This document shows positions 1-8,851 of a DNA stretch of 21,706 nt, one piece after another; within the stretch, counting starts at the first letter, position 1; each line of letters begins with the position of its first letter. The translations under genes were made by a program, and so were the position numbers. The stretch covers positions 1-21,706 of the forward strand of contig CAJUQS010000179.1 in NCBI GenBank assembly GCA_910588365.1, given 5' to 3'. Below the pieces are notes generated by a model. It was not told where the DNA came from. It saw only the letters and a list, made by a program, of their open reading frames with translations, and did no database searches. This DNA is from an uncultured Oscillospiraceae bacterium (GTDB taxonomy: Bacteria > Bacillota > Clostridia > Oscillospirales > Oscillospiraceae).

Positions 1-138
1 ATGCCGGATGGACGAGGATTTTTCTCGTCAGACAAGGAGATTTTCCGCAGCAATCCTGACGGATTGCAAGGGAAAGCGACGCAGTATGGCGGGAAAAAGA
101 CTGGCCAGACAGCGTTCAACGGTTGTGAATACAGGTTC
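1..138. other. Intergenic segment with two short perfect hairpins
   Basis: No gene is supported here. A plus-strand frame opens at base 1, but it runs straight into antisense of addA and its N-terminal part resembles nothing I know. Two perfect small inverted repeats are visible: GACGAG/CTCGTC at 11-16 and 24-29 (7-nt loop), and GCAATCC/GGATTGC at 50-56 and 61-67 (4-nt loop). They lie downstream of addA on its strand and could contribute to transcript ending or stability. Neither is followed by a T-run on the minus strand, so an intrinsic terminator is not shown. They may belong to an intergenic repeat family that continues outside the window. Confidence 0.4.
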
Positions 139-3100
139 TTAAACATCGATCTCCTGCCCAGTATGGAAGAAGTACAATACGCGCCGGACCACCGGCATCT
201 GCAAAATCTTCTCCAGCGCACCGCTGTACGCCTCCAGCTGGGGCCGGTAGTAGGCCAGCTTCTCCGGCAGCGTCTCCTCCGTCACCCGGTCCGTCTTGAA
301 GTCTACCACCGTCAGGGTCCCGTCCTTCACCGCGTACAGGTCCACCACCCCCTGTAGCAGGACCTGGTCCTCCCGGGCCATGCCCGCGTAGTAGTCCCCG
401 GCGGGGGCCAGCAGGCTGAAACGGACCTCCCGCTCCACCCGGTCCGCCCGGCGCAGATCCTCCGCCAGCCGGGAGCGCAAAAACTGCCGGATGGCGCCCA
501 GATCCACCGCCTCCGCCTGCTCCGGCGTCAGCAGCCTGCGGCGGACCAGATCTTCCACCGTCTCCTCCGCACTGCCGTCCAGGGGAAGGTGCTGCATCAC
601 AAGGTGGACCGCCGTGCCCCGCTCCGCCGGGTCCAGGGGCCGCCGGCCCGAGAGGAACCGGGGGGCGGAAAATGCCTTGCGGACGTAGGGCTGGACAGTG
701 TCCTCCGCAATCTCCCGGTCCTTCTCCCTCCCCTTGAGCTGCGTGGCGGTCAGCTTGGTGGGCGTGGTGCAGGCGGCGCGGTGGGGATAGCGGAAATCCA
801 GGGCCTCCCGGTAAACCGGGAGGCTTTCTTCGTCCGCGGGGGCCTCCGGCGAGCCCTCCGCCGGGGTCAGATCCGGCGCCTCCCCGTAGGGCACGCCATC
901 GTGGAAGCGGACAATCCAGGTGGTGTCCTCCGCAAGGGCCCAGCTCCCCTCTCCCCCCTCCGACAGCTCCAGCAGCGGCGCGGCCTCCCTCCGCCGCAGC
1001 AGGGGCAGCAGGATCCACTCCGCCATGGACCGGGCCGAGTCCACCGTCTCCGGCGGGAGACGCCCCCCCTCCGCCAGAGCGGACAGGGCGGACAGCTCCC
1101 CGATTTTCCGCGACGCCGCCGGCAGGGAGGCGGTCATGATCAGCTTCTCCTTGGCCCGGGTCATGCCTACGTACAGAACCCGCATCTCCTCCGAGCGCAT
1201 CTCCCGGCTCAGCCGGCCCGACACCGCCTCCCGGGCGGCGGTGGGATAGCGGATGCGCCGGTCCAGATCGATGTACAGGGGTCCCAGGCCCAGCTTGGGG
1301 TGGACCAGCACCGGGGTCTGCAAATCCGCCCTGTTGAAGCTCTTGTTCAGATCTGTCAGCAGTACGATGGGGAACTCCAGGCCCTTGGACTTGTGGATGC
1401 TCATAATCTGCACCCCCCCGGCGGCCGCGCCGGAGGCCGATACCGGCTGCTCCCCGTTCTCCAGCAGGAAGCGCAGGTGGCTGACAAAGGCGAACAGGCC
1501 CTTGTACCCCGCCCCCTCAAAGGCACGGGCGTGCTCATAAAGGGCGATCAGGTTCTCACGCCGCCGCTCCCCGCCGGGCATGGCTCCAAAAATCCCCAGC
1601 ACGTTCAGCTGGTTGTACAGCCGCCAGAGGAGACGGTGCATACTCATATCCTTTGCCAAGCTGCGCAGATCCTCCAGCCGGGTCAGAAACGCCCGGCAGG
1701 CCGGGTCCTCCGACGCCTCCAGGGCCTCGCAGAAATCCCCCTCCGGGTGGCCGCCCCGGATGAGCGCCAGCTGGTCCGGGGTGAATCCAACCAGGGGTGA
1801 GCGCAGCACAGCGATGAGGGGAACGTCCTGCCGGGGGTTGTCCAGGATTTGCAGCAGGGCGAATACCACCGCCACCTCCATGGTGGAGAAGAAGTCCTCG
1901 TCCTCCTGGACCGCGCAGGGGATACCCCGCTCCGTCAGGGCCCGGACGTAGTGGCGCAGCCGGGGCCCCGGGGAGCGCATGAGCACCACAATGTCCTCCG
2001 GCCGGCAGGGGCGCAGATCCGCCCCGTCCGTCACCGGATACCCCTCCTCCAGCAGCGCCGCGATCCGCTCCGCCGCGAACCGGGCCTCCGCCAAAGGCCG
2101 GGAGACCGCCCGCTCCTCCCCGCTCCGGCTCATGGGAACCTCCAGCAGGTGGAACTCCGTTTGGCAGTCCTCCCGGGGGGGCAGGTAGTCCGCGCCGAAA
2201 TTCAGCCGCTCCGCCGCTCCGTAGTCGATCTCCCCCATGTCCCGGGACATGATGGCCTCAAACACCCAGTTTACCGCCTCCAGCACGCTCCGCCGGGAGC
2301 GGAAGTTCTGGCTGAGAAGAATCCGCCTGGGTCCCCCCTCCTCCCCGCGGCTGTCGGGGAAGGCACGGTATTTTTCCAGGAAGATGGTGGGGTCCGCCAG
2401 CCGGAAACGGTAGATGGACTGCTTCACATCCCCCACGGTGAACAGGGTCCGCCCGCCCCGGGAGACGGCGGAGAAGATGCAGTTCTGCACCTGGTTGGTG
2501 TCCTGGTACTCGTCCACCATCACCTCCCGGTATCGGCCGCCGATCACCCGCGCCAGCTCCGTGGGCTCCCCCGCCTCTCCCAGCAGCAGGCGCACCGCGT
2601 AGTGCTCCTGGTCGGAGAAGTCGGTGGCGTTGCGCCGCAGCTTCTCCCGCTGGTAGGCGGCGGAAAAGTCCGTACATAGGTCCAACAGCGCCTCCATGGC
2701 CGGGGCGGACCGGCGCAGATCCTCCCCCGCCTCCGCTGCCGTCACATCCAGGATGGACGCAGCCGCCCCCATCTCCGCCTTGCAGCGGTCCCACAGGCTC
2801 TTCAGCCGCGCCTTCAGCTCCGGACTGTCGCACTTGCGGGCGGCGGTGAGCCGGGGAAACCGGGGGACGCGCTCCGCCGCCGCGTCCCAGCCCAGACCGG
2901 CCGCCGCTGCCAGCGCCTCCAGCTGGCCCAACACATCGCGAAAGCCGGGCGCGTATGCCTTCGCCAGGGCCGCGTCCCCCCCCATCTGCACGATTCCCTC
3001 CCGCAGAACGCCGGCCCAGTGGCGGGCCTTCCGGCCCAGGCCGCCCAGCAGCTCCCGGCCGAATTCCGTCTCCCCCGCGTCCTCGGGCGTCTCCGCCCAG

Positions 3101-3708
3101 AGCCTCTTTTGGGCCTCCAGCCAGCGCTCCGGGTAGGCGTGGCTCTGGATCTTGCCGTGGAGATCCAGCACCAGATCCTCCAGCCCCCGGTCGTCCCGGC
3201 CAAAGCCGAAGGCGTCCGCCAGCTGGATCTGGCCAGGCGTCATATCGGTATAGAATTCCTCCAGCACCCGGGGCAGCACCCTCCGGCGCATAAGGGATGC
3301 CTCGTTCTCATCCAGCACCCGAAAATCCGCCGTGAGCCCCCGCTCCCCACCGAAGTCCAGCAGGTGGACGTTCTCCCGCAGCAGGGCGGTACAGAATGCG
3401 TCGATGGTCTTGATATCCGCCTGGTAGACCAGCAGCAGCTGGCGCTGCAGGTGCCGGTCCCCGGGCCGGTCCGCCAGAAGCCCCGCCAGCTCCCGGGCGA
3501 TGCGCTCGCGCAGCTCCGAGGCCGCCGCCCTGGTGTAGGTGATGATGAGGAAGTCGTCCAGATTGGCCCGCTCCTCCCCCAGCACCCGGCCGAACAGCCG
3601 GTCCACCAGCACCCGCGTCTTGCCGCTGCCGGCGGCGGCGGACACCAGCAGGGCTCCGCCCCGGTCCTCCACCACGGCCCGCTGGCTCTCCGTCAGTTGG
3701 ATCCCCAT
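139..3708 (-). CDS. addA: AddA, ATP-dependent helicase/nuclease subunit A
   Basis: AddA is the 3'-5' helicase and nuclease subunit of AddAB, the Gram-positive counterpart of RecBCD, which resects double-strand ends and loads RecA. The 1189-aa product is close to the usual family length of about 1200. It has a UvrD/Rep-type helicase: Walker A near residues 24-31 (AAAGSGKT), the Walker B/DEAD-like motif DEYQD near 398, a motif III-like QNFRSRR, SIHKSKGLEF near 769 and YVGMTRAKEKL near 848. The C-terminal RecB-type nuclease domain shows VVDLYAV followed by VVDFKTD near 1136, giving the Asp, Asp and Lys of the active site. The ATG overlaps the last base of the addB stop (TAATG), which indicates translational coupling. 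It ends with TAA at 139-141. The assignment is firm. Confidence 0.97.
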   Translation of the reverse strand: MGIQLTESQRAVVEDRGGALLVSAAAGSGKTRVLVDRLFGRVLGEERANLDDFLIITYTRAAASELRERIARELAGLLADRPGDRHLQRQLLLVYQADIKTIDAFCTALLRENVHLLDFGGERGLTADFRVLDENEASLMRRRVLPRVLEEFYTDMTPGQIQLADAFGFGRDDRGLEDLVLDLHGKIQSHAYPERWLEAQKRLWAETPEDAGETEFGRELLGGLGRKARHWAGVLREGIVQMGGDAALAKAYAPGFRDVLGQLEALAAAAGLGWDAAAERVPRFPRLTAARKCDSPELKARLKSLWDRCKAEMGAAASILDVTAAEAGEDLRRSAPAMEALLDLCTDFSAAYQREKLRRNATDFSDQEHYAVRLLLGEAGEPTELARVIGGRYREVMVDEYQDTNQVQNCIFSAVSRGGRTLFTVGDVKQSIYRFRLADPTIFLEKYRAFPDSRGEEGGPRRILLSQNFRSRRSVLEAVNWVFEAIMSRDMGEIDYGAAERLNFGADYLPPREDCQTEFHLLEVPMSRSGEERAVSRPLAEARFAAERIAALLEEGYPVTDGADLRPCRPEDIVVLMRSPGPRLRHYVRALTERGIPCAVQEDEDFFSTMEVAVVFALLQILDNPRQDVPLIAVLRSPLVGFTPDQLALIRGGHPEGDFCEALEASEDPACRAFLTRLEDLRSLAKDMSMHRLLWRLYNQLNVLGIFGAMPGGERRRENLIALYEHARAFEGAGYKGLFAFVSHLRFLLENGEQPVSASGAAAGGVQIMSIHKSKGLEFPIVLLTDLNKSFNRADLQTPVLVHPKLGLGPLYIDLDRRIRYPTAAREAVSGRLSREMRSEEMRVLYVGMTRAKEKLIMTASLPAASRKIGELSALSALAEGGRLPPETVDSARSMAEWILLPLLRRREAAPLLELSEGGEGSWALAEDTTWIVRFHDGVPYGEAPDLTPAEGSPEAPADEESLPVYREALDFRYPHRAACTTPTKLTATQLKGREKDREIAEDTVQPYVRKAFSAPRFLSGRRPLDPAERGTAVHLVMQHLPLDGSAEETVEDLVRRRLLTPEQAEAVDLGAIRQFLRSRLAEDLRRADRVEREVRFSLLAPAGDYYAGMAREDQVLLQGVVDLYAVKDGTLTVVDFKTDRVTEETLPEKLAYYRPQLEAYSGALEKILQMPVVRRVLYFFHTGQEIDV

Positions 3709-6700
3709 TACGCCTTCCCCTCCTTGATTGTCAGCTCCACGTGCGCCCAGAACTCCGCCGGGGTCACCGGGCGGATCAGTTCCATCTCTCCGTCCTCCGC
3801 CCCGTCCCGGAAGTGGCAGGCGGAGGCGAACTCACAGTAGGTGCAGGCGCTGTCCTGCTCACTGCGGCCCCAGGGGTCCGCGTCGATGTTCCCCTGATGG
3901 AGCTCCCGGGCGATCTTCTCCAGGAGCCTGTCCACGTATTTTCCCAGCTTTCCAAGCTCCGCCGCCGTGGCAACGCCCTTGGCGATGCTGCCGTCCCGGC
4001 CCAGGGTCAGCGGCAGGAACCGCGGGCCCTCCAGGGCGCTGTGCTCCATGGCCCGCAGTACCTCCGGCTCGGCCAGCACCATGCCCGAGCGGCGCAGCTC
4101 CTTGTCCAGGGCCGAGCGGATGGACATCGCGTCCACCCCCCGCCGCTGGCTCACCAGCACGTCCCTGGCGGGCAGGTACAGCACCCCCGCCGGGACAATC
4201 TCCCGGCCGAAGAGCGTCCGGCCCTCCCGCTCCAGAGTGAACAGGTAGAGCAGCATCTGGATGTTCAGCCCGTGGCGGACCTCACTGAGATCAAACGCCT
4301 TCTTTCCGGACTTGTAGTCCACCACCCGCAGATACAGCTTCCCGTCCCGCAGCCAGCCGTCCACCCGGTCCACCTTGCCGGACACGGTCAGGCTGGCCTC
4401 CCCCGCGCTGAGGGTGATGGCGGGCAGCTTCTCCCCCTCGCCGAAGCCCAGCTCAAACTCGACGGGCACAAAATCCGACGCGGCCAGCTCCTGGGACACG
4501 TTCTCCACAATGACGCCAACCGTCTTGCGCAGGCGGCGGAACAGGTACTTGAACCGCTCCTCCCTGGCGTCGAAGCCGGGCATAGCGGCGTCCATGTACC
4601 GCCCCACCGCCCGGTCCACCAGCTCCTCCAGCTCCTTCTCCCCCACCTGGGCAAAGCCGCCCCGCTCCATCACCGCCCGGGTCACGTGTTCCAGGACGTA
4701 GTGGAGGAAGGTCCCCACCTGGGAGGCATCGAAGCCCGCCGGGGTCCGCTCCCTGGCCCGCAGGCCGTACTGCATGAAGTAGGCGAAGTGGCAGGAGTTC
4801 ACCTTGTCGATGCGGCTGGCCGACATGCGGTAGCTGCGGCCATAGAGCGTCTCCACCGCCGACGGGGAGAGCCGTCCCCGGGTCATCCCGGCGGCCCGCT
4901 CCATGGCCTGCAAGACCCCACGCCACCGCTCCTGCTCCGCAAAGTAGCGCCGCAGGGCCCGGCCCCGCCGCCCGCCGGCCAGCTCCAGGGCAGGGACAGG
5001 GGCGGTGAGGCGGCTGGGGAGCGCGCCCCGGTCCGTCTCCTCCCGGACAGACGGCAGCAGGGCCCTGATGCGCCCCACCACAAAGGAGGGCCGCAGGGGC
5101 GAGCCGGACAGATCCGATGTCGGCCAGGTGACCCACAGGCCGTCCGTGGGCTGAGCCAGGGCGGCGTAGATGTTTTGCAGCTCGATGTGGAACAGCTCCA
5201 TGCCGCTGGGGGACAGCTCGATCCCCTGCTCCCTCAGCCGCTCCCGGTCCTCCCGGGTGAGCAGGCCCGTCCCGGCCTGGACGGCCGGCAGCACATGGTC
5301 GTTTGCCCCCATCAAAAAGAGGTACTTGATCCGGTGGCGGTCATTGCGGGTGATCTGGGTGGCCTGGACCTGGTCCAGGGACACGGGGATGGTGCCCACG
5401 TCGTACTGGGTCAGCACCAGCTGAAAGAGCCTCGTAAACTCCTCCGTGTCCACAGGCGCGTCCCCCAGGATGTCCGCAAACTGGTCCATCACACTGCACA
5501 GCAGCTCCCACAGCTGGCTGTACTCCCTGGCCCGCTGGAGCTCCCCCAGCTCCTCCAGCCGGTCCGTGCGCTCGGACAGCTGTCTGGACAGCTCCAGCTC
5601 CTCCAGAAACGCCCACAGCGCCTCCAGCTTCCCCCTGGCGCCGGGATGCTCCCGCAGTCCCCGGGCCAGACGGCCCAGAGGTCCGCCCACACGGCGGCGC
5701 AGGGCGTTGATCTCCGCCAGGGCCTTCCGCTGGGCGTCGGTGAACTCCTCCCGCCAGCCGGCGGGGTTGGCGCTCCAGTCCTCCTCCCTCAGCCACATGG
5801 AGCCGTGGACATCCCACTGGATGACGTAGTTCTCCAGGATATCGCACTCCCGGTCCGTCAGCCCCGCCAGCCCGGTTTTCAGCCAGCGGAACATGTCCTC
5901 GTACTCACAGCCCCCCGCCACCGCGTCCAGGGCCCCCGCCAGCAGGCTCAGCACCGGCTTCTCCAGCACGTCGCTCCGGCGGCTGAGGTAGACGGGCACG
6001 CCGTAGCGCTCAAAGACATTCTCAATGGTGGCCTGATAGTCATCCAGGTTCCGGGCCGCCACGGCGATGTCCCGGAAGCGGCAGGCGCCGCCGCGCACCA
6101 GCTCCAGAATTTTGGCCGCCACGTACTCCGTCTCCGTGAACATGCTCTCCGCCTGGCACAGCGTCACGCCGCCGCAGTCCCCCTCCCAGGGCCGGACGGG
6201 GCCGAAGAAGCGGTCCGGCAGATACGCCAGCGCGTTCTCCGGCTCCCTGGGGGGCAGGATCTCCGTCTCGCACACCGCGCCGCACGCCGCCGCCAGCCGC
6301 TCCAGACGATCCCGGGTGCGTACAGCCTGCTGGAAGATCTCCTGGCCGCTTCCATCCCCCAGGAGCGTGACAGTGACGGAGCGGGCCGTGCGCAGCAGGA
6401 TGGAGATGAGCTGCATCTCCTGGGCGGTAAAATAGGTGAAGCCGTCCAGGTATACGTCCTTCCCCGCCGCATAGCCGGACTCCTCCAGACGCTCGAGCAG
6501 CTTCTCCATCAGATCCCGGTGATCCGCCTCCGGCTGGTGGAGCCGGGCGAGATAGGCGGCGTAAATCAGCGCCAGATCCCGCACCTTCTCCCCGCTGAGC
6601 CCCTCCAGCACGGGTACCGCCTCCCCCAGATCCTCCGGACGCACCCGGCAGGCGGTCAGCTCATCGCACAGCGTCACCAGCTCCCGCAGAAAGGGGGCCT

Positions 6701-7061
6701 TCCGGCTGGGCCGGGCGTACACCGTCAGCTGCGGCGCCGCCTCCTGCAGTGCCAGCTGCATCAGCAGCAACTTCCCCCCCGCGTCCAGCGCACCGTCGGA
6801 GAGCCCCCCGGTCACCGCCAGCACCCGGCTGGCCAGCAGCCGCAGGCTGAGCACCTCGGCATACCGCCCGGCGGCGGGACCGCAAACCCGGCAGAGATCC
6901 ATCTCCGCCTGGTGTGACGCATGCTCCGGGGAGAGCAGCAGCGCCCCCGTCCGCTCCCCCTGCCGCTCAATCCGCTCCAGTACCCGCGCCGACTTTCCCG
7001 TGTTGGCAAGCCCCATCCAGATACGCAGCACCGGTCTCTCCTTCTTCTCGTTGTGTTTCAT
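3708..7061 (-). CDS. addB: AddB, ATP-dependent nuclease subunit B
   Basis: AddB is the second AddAB subunit. It carries a nuclease domain and, in the family, a catalytically dead helicase fold that recognises Chi. The 1117-aa protein has an N-terminal Walker A, GLANTGKS at residues 17-24. The C-terminal nuclease has GKVDRVDG followed by VVDYKSGKK, with Asp915 and Lys917, and a downstream Gln. Four cysteines in the iron-sulphur staple arrangement are present: Cys757 (in NSCHFAYF) and Cys1073, Cys1076 and Cys1082 (CxxC-x5-C). These fit the 4Fe-4S cluster known in AddB. The gene order addB-addA with a 1-base overlap is the usual one. The ribosome binding site is weaker than its neighbours' (AGGGGAG about 10 nt from the ATG), and the leader contains competing hairpins. 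Confidence 0.97.
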   Translation of the reverse strand: MKHNEKKERPVLRIWMGLANTGKSARVLERIERQGERTGALLLSPEHASHQAEMDLCRVCGPAAGRYAEVLSLRLLASRVLAVTGGLSDGALDAGGKLLLMQLALQEAAPQLTVYARPSRKAPFLRELVTLCDELTACRVRPEDLGEAVPVLEGLSGEKVRDLALIYAAYLARLHQPEADHRDLMEKLLERLEESGYAAGKDVYLDGFTYFTAQEMQLISILLRTARSVTVTLLGDGSGQEIFQQAVRTRDRLERLAAACGAVCETEILPPREPENALAYLPDRFFGPVRPWEGDCGGVTLCQAESMFTETEYVAAKILELVRGGACRFRDIAVAARNLDDYQATIENVFERYGVPVYLSRRSDVLEKPVLSLLAGALDAVAGGCEYEDMFRWLKTGLAGLTDRECDILENYVIQWDVHGSMWLREEDWSANPAGWREEFTDAQRKALAEINALRRRVGGPLGRLARGLREHPGARGKLEALWAFLEELELSRQLSERTDRLEELGELQRAREYSQLWELLCSVMDQFADILGDAPVDTEEFTRLFQLVLTQYDVGTIPVSLDQVQATQITRNDRHRIKYLFLMGANDHVLPAVQAGTGLLTREDRERLREQGIELSPSGMELFHIELQNIYAALAQPTDGLWVTWPTSDLSGSPLRPSFVVGRIRALLPSVREETDRGALPSRLTAPVPALELAGGRRGRALRRYFAEQERWRGVLQAMERAAGMTRGRLSPSAVETLYGRSYRMSASRIDKVNSCHFAYFMQYGLRARERTPAGFDASQVGTFLHYVLEHVTRAVMERGGFAQVGEKELEELVDRAVGRYMDAAMPGFDAREERFKYLFRRLRKTVGVIVENVSQELAASDFVPVEFELGFGEGEKLPAITLSAGEASLTVSGKVDRVDGWLRDGKLYLRVVDYKSGKKAFDLSEVRHGLNIQMLLYLFTLEREGRTLFGREIVPAGVLYLPARDVLVSQRRGVDAMSIRSALDKELRRSGMVLAEPEVLRAMEHSALEGPRFLPLTLGRDGSIAKGVATAAELGKLGKYVDRLLEKIARELHQGNIDADPWGRSEQDSACTYCEFASACHFRDGAEDGEMELIRPVTPAEFWAHVELTIKEGKA

Positions 7062-7092
7062 CCTACCCGTTCTCCCCTGCTTCTTTTTCTCT

Positions 7093-7171
7093 CCCCGCTT
7101 AGCGGAAACAGCGGGGCCGGGAAACCGCGCTGGTCTCCCGGCCCTGTTTCATGCGGACGAAAGCGGTCCGC
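7093..7171 (-). terminator. Hairpin cluster between the M24 peptidase and addB
   Basis: The 110-nt gap contains three stems. GCGGAC/GTCCGC at 7153-7158 and 7166-7171 abuts the peptidase stop codon. A perfect 9-bp stem, GGGCCGGGA/TCCCGGCCC, lies at 7114-7122 and 7136-7144. CCCCGCT/AGCGGGG lies at 7093-7099 and 7110-7116. None has a clean U-tract on the minus strand. The second and third stems share bases 7114-7116, so both cannot form completely at once. The cluster could end the peptidase transcript, regulate addB, or both. The stems are seen directly; the role is inferred. Confidence 0.4.
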
Positions 7172-8245
7172 TCACTTGAGAATCAACAGTTCCTTCGGCG
7201 CCTGCATGATATCCAAACAGCCGCCCTCTTGCAGGATCAGCACATCCTCAATGCGCACGCCGAACCTGCCGGGGAGGTAGATGCCCGGCTCGGCGGAGAT
7301 GACGGCATTCACCGGCAGGGGTACGGAGGCCTTCGCTCCCGCGCCGGGGTTCTCGTGGACCTCGATGCCCAGACCGTGGCCGAAGCCGTGGCCGAAGTAG
7401 TCGCCGTAGCCCGCGTCGCCGATGACCTTGGCGGCGGCGGCGTGGATCTCCATGCCCTTGACGCCGGCCCTGGCGGCGGCGATACCGGCCTCCTGGGCGG
7501 CCAGGACGGTGTGGTAGACCTTGTCCATCTCCTCCGTGACGTGGCCGATGGCCACGGTGCGGGTCATGTCGGAGCAGTAGCCCTCCAGCATACAGCCGAA
7601 GTCCATGGTGAGGAAGTCGCCGTCCTCCACGGGCTTTTCGGAGGGCACGCCGTGGGGCATACTGCTGTTGACACCGCTGACCACGATGGGCTCAAAGGAC
7701 ATGCGCTCCGCGCCGTTTGAGAGCATCCGGTACTGGAGGAAGGCGGAGATCTCCTTCTCCGTGCGGCCGGGCTTGATAAACTCCAGGACCTCCTGGAGGG
7801 CCTTCTCGGCGATCCGCTGAGCGGCGATGAGGGCGTCCAGCTCGCTCTGATCCTTGACAGCGCGCAGGTTGGTGAGCAGCTGCGCGGCGGGGACCAGCTC
7901 CTCGCACGTAAGCTTCTCCTTCCAGGTGTTGTACTCGCCCACGGTGGCATATTGCTCCTCAAAGCCCAGGCGCTTGATGCCGTGCTTGGCGATGACCTCG
8001 TTGGCCAGGGCCGAGAGCGGCTTGTCGGTGGTGTTCTGCCCGATCTCCGCCCCCGTGACGGCCTTCCTGGCAGCCTCAATGTAGCGGCTGTCGGTGAAGA
8101 AGTAGCTGCCGTCCCGGGTGATGATGGCCATACCCGCACTGGAGCGGAACTGGGCCGCGTACATCCGGTTGGGGGCGCTGGTGACCATCATGGCGTCCAG
8201 GCCGTGCTCGTCCAGCTTCTCAGCGATCTTTTGAAATCTGCTCAT
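7172..8245 (-). CDS. M24 family metallopeptidase (Xaa-Pro peptidase, PepQ/PepP-like)
   Basis: This is a 357-aa cytoplasmic pita-bread peptidase that should remove N-terminal residues before proline, or split Xaa-Pro dipeptides, using two metal ions. The creatinase-like N-terminal domain covers about residues 1-130 and the catalytic domain 135-357. All five M24 ligands are visible: Asp215 (TMDFG), Asp226 (CSDMTRT), His290 (GHGFGHGLG), Glu319 (SAEPG) and Glu333 (RIEDV). His198 in MPHG is the usual second-shell histidine. The frame is open upstream to 8824, but that stretch is antisense-like and overlaps yqeG. The start at 8245 has an AAGGAGAAGG site upstream and only 2 nt separate it from the yqeG stop, so the two are probably co-transcribed. 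PepQ versus PepP specificity cannot be decided from sequence. Confidence 0.93.
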   Translation of the reverse strand: MSRFQKIAEKLDEHGLDAMMVTSAPNRMYAAQFRSSAGMAIITRDGSYFFTDSRYIEAARKAVTGAEIGQNTTDKPLSALANEVIAKHGIKRLGFEEQYATVGEYNTWKEKLTCEELVPAAQLLTNLRAVKDQSELDALIAAQRIAEKALQEVLEFIKPGRTEKEISAFLQYRMLSNGAERMSFEPIVVSGVNSSMPHGVPSEKPVEDGDFLTMDFGCMLEGYCSDMTRTVAIGHVTEEMDKVYHTVLAAQEAGIAAARAGVKGMEIHAAAAKVIGDAGYGDYFGHGFGHGLGIEVHENPGAGAKASVPLPVNAVISAEPGIYLPGRFGVRIEDVLILQEGGCLDIMQAPKELLILK

Positions 8246-8247
8246 GG

Positions 8248-8748
8248 TTACCTTCTCCTTTTCGCGGCCCATTTGAAGGGTCTCTGCAAGCCGTGGAGCA
8301 CCCGGTTCCACGCCCCCACCGGCCCGCCCAGCGGCTCCACCATCAGCGCCAGCACACCGCTGCGCTTGGCACCCAGCACGTCGGTGAGTAGCTTGTCCCC
8401 CAGCATGGCCGTGTGGGCAGGCCCGATCCCTGCCCGGTCCATGGCCTGGTGGTAGCCCCGCACCGCGGGCTTTCCCGCGTGGCCCACATAGGAGATGCCC
8501 AGCTCCCCGCAGAACGCCTCCACCCGCCGGGTGGATCGGTTGTTGGAGAGAATGGCGACGGTGACGCCGGCGGCGCGGCACTCCTCCAGCCACCGGCGCA
8601 GCTCCCCGTCGGGCCGGGACACGGACCGGGGCGCCAGGGTGTAGTCCAGATCGCACAAAAGCAGGCGCACCCCCCGCTCCCGGAGGAATTGGGGGGTAAT
8701 CCGGGTATAGCGGTCGAAGACCTGGTCCGGGATGAGGGAAAACGGCAT
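8248..8748 (-). CDS. yqeG: YqeG family HAD IIIA-type phosphatase
   Basis: This is a 166-aa HAD-superfamily hydrolase of the YqeG type, usual in Firmicutes; its physiological substrate is not established. The HAD motifs are present: motif I CDLDYTL with the nucleophile pair Asp33/Asp35, motif II Ser68 in ILSNN, motif III Lys93 in AGKP, and motif IV GDKLLTD at 117-123 with acidic metal ligands. The C-terminus is basic (KWAAKRRR). The ATG at 8746-8748 is preceded by AAGGAGGGTGCT, a strong ribosome binding site. It is the first gene of a two-gene unit with the M24 peptidase, read from an extended -10 promoter just upstream. In many Firmicutes yqeG sits beside other cytosolic housekeeping genes, so the pairing here need not be functional. 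Confidence 0.92.
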   Translation of the reverse strand: MPFSLIPDQVFDRYTRITPQFLRERGVRLLLCDLDYTLAPRSVSRPDGELRRWLEECRAAGVTVAILSNNRSTRRVEAFCGELGISYVGHAGKPAVRGYHQAMDRAGIGPAHTAMLGDKLLTDVLGAKRSGVLALMVEPLGGPVGAWNRVLHGLQRPFKWAAKRRR

Positions 8749-8777
8749 AGCACCCTCCTTGGTCGCATAATCTTAAT

Positions 8778-8810
8778 TCAGGAAGCACTGAATCATCAGT
8801 CCTTCCCTGA
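8778..8810. repeat. Imperfect dyad in the divergent yqeG / 8852 promoter region
   Basis: The inner arms ACTGA (8787-8791) and TCAGT (8796-8800) are perfect around a 4-nt loop. The outer arms TCAGG-AAG and CTT-CCCTGA extend the symmetry with one bulge. The dyad starts at the -10 hexamer of the minus-strand promoter and spans the expected start of the yqeG transcript. It could be an operator or an early leader hairpin. The symmetry is observed; the function is not. Confidence 0.35.
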
Positions 8811-8838
8811 GTATACCACAACAAAACCGACTACACAA
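8810..8838 (-). promoter_or_regulatory. Candidate extended -10 promoter for yqeG and the M24 peptidase
   Basis: On the minus strand a -10 hexamer TATACT (8810-8815) is preceded by TGG, making an extended -10 element. Seventeen bases further upstream is a weak -35, TTGTGT (8833-8838). The yqeG ATG is about 60 nt downstream. No equally good promoter was found for the plus-strand gene starting at 8852. Confidence 0.5.
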
Positions 8839-8851
8839 GGGGGAACTGACT

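Noticed and set aside
124..135. Shared 12-mer TGTGAATACAGG here and, inverted, at 15480-15491
   Set aside because: By rough estimate tens of chance 12-mer matches are expected in both orientations over this length, and the flanks do not align further.
3741..6917. Very long open plus-strand frame opposite addB (about 1058 codons)
   Set aside because: It is antisense to a confidently identified gene. High GC and frame phase remove stop codons, and its product is low-complexity Gln/Leu/Pro/Arg/His-rich without domains.
8246..8824. N-terminal extension of the M24 peptidase frame
   Set aside because: It overlaps yqeG in another frame, reads as Gly/Pro/Arg-rich shadow sequence, and an internal ATG at 8245 has a good ribosome binding site and begins the family sequence.
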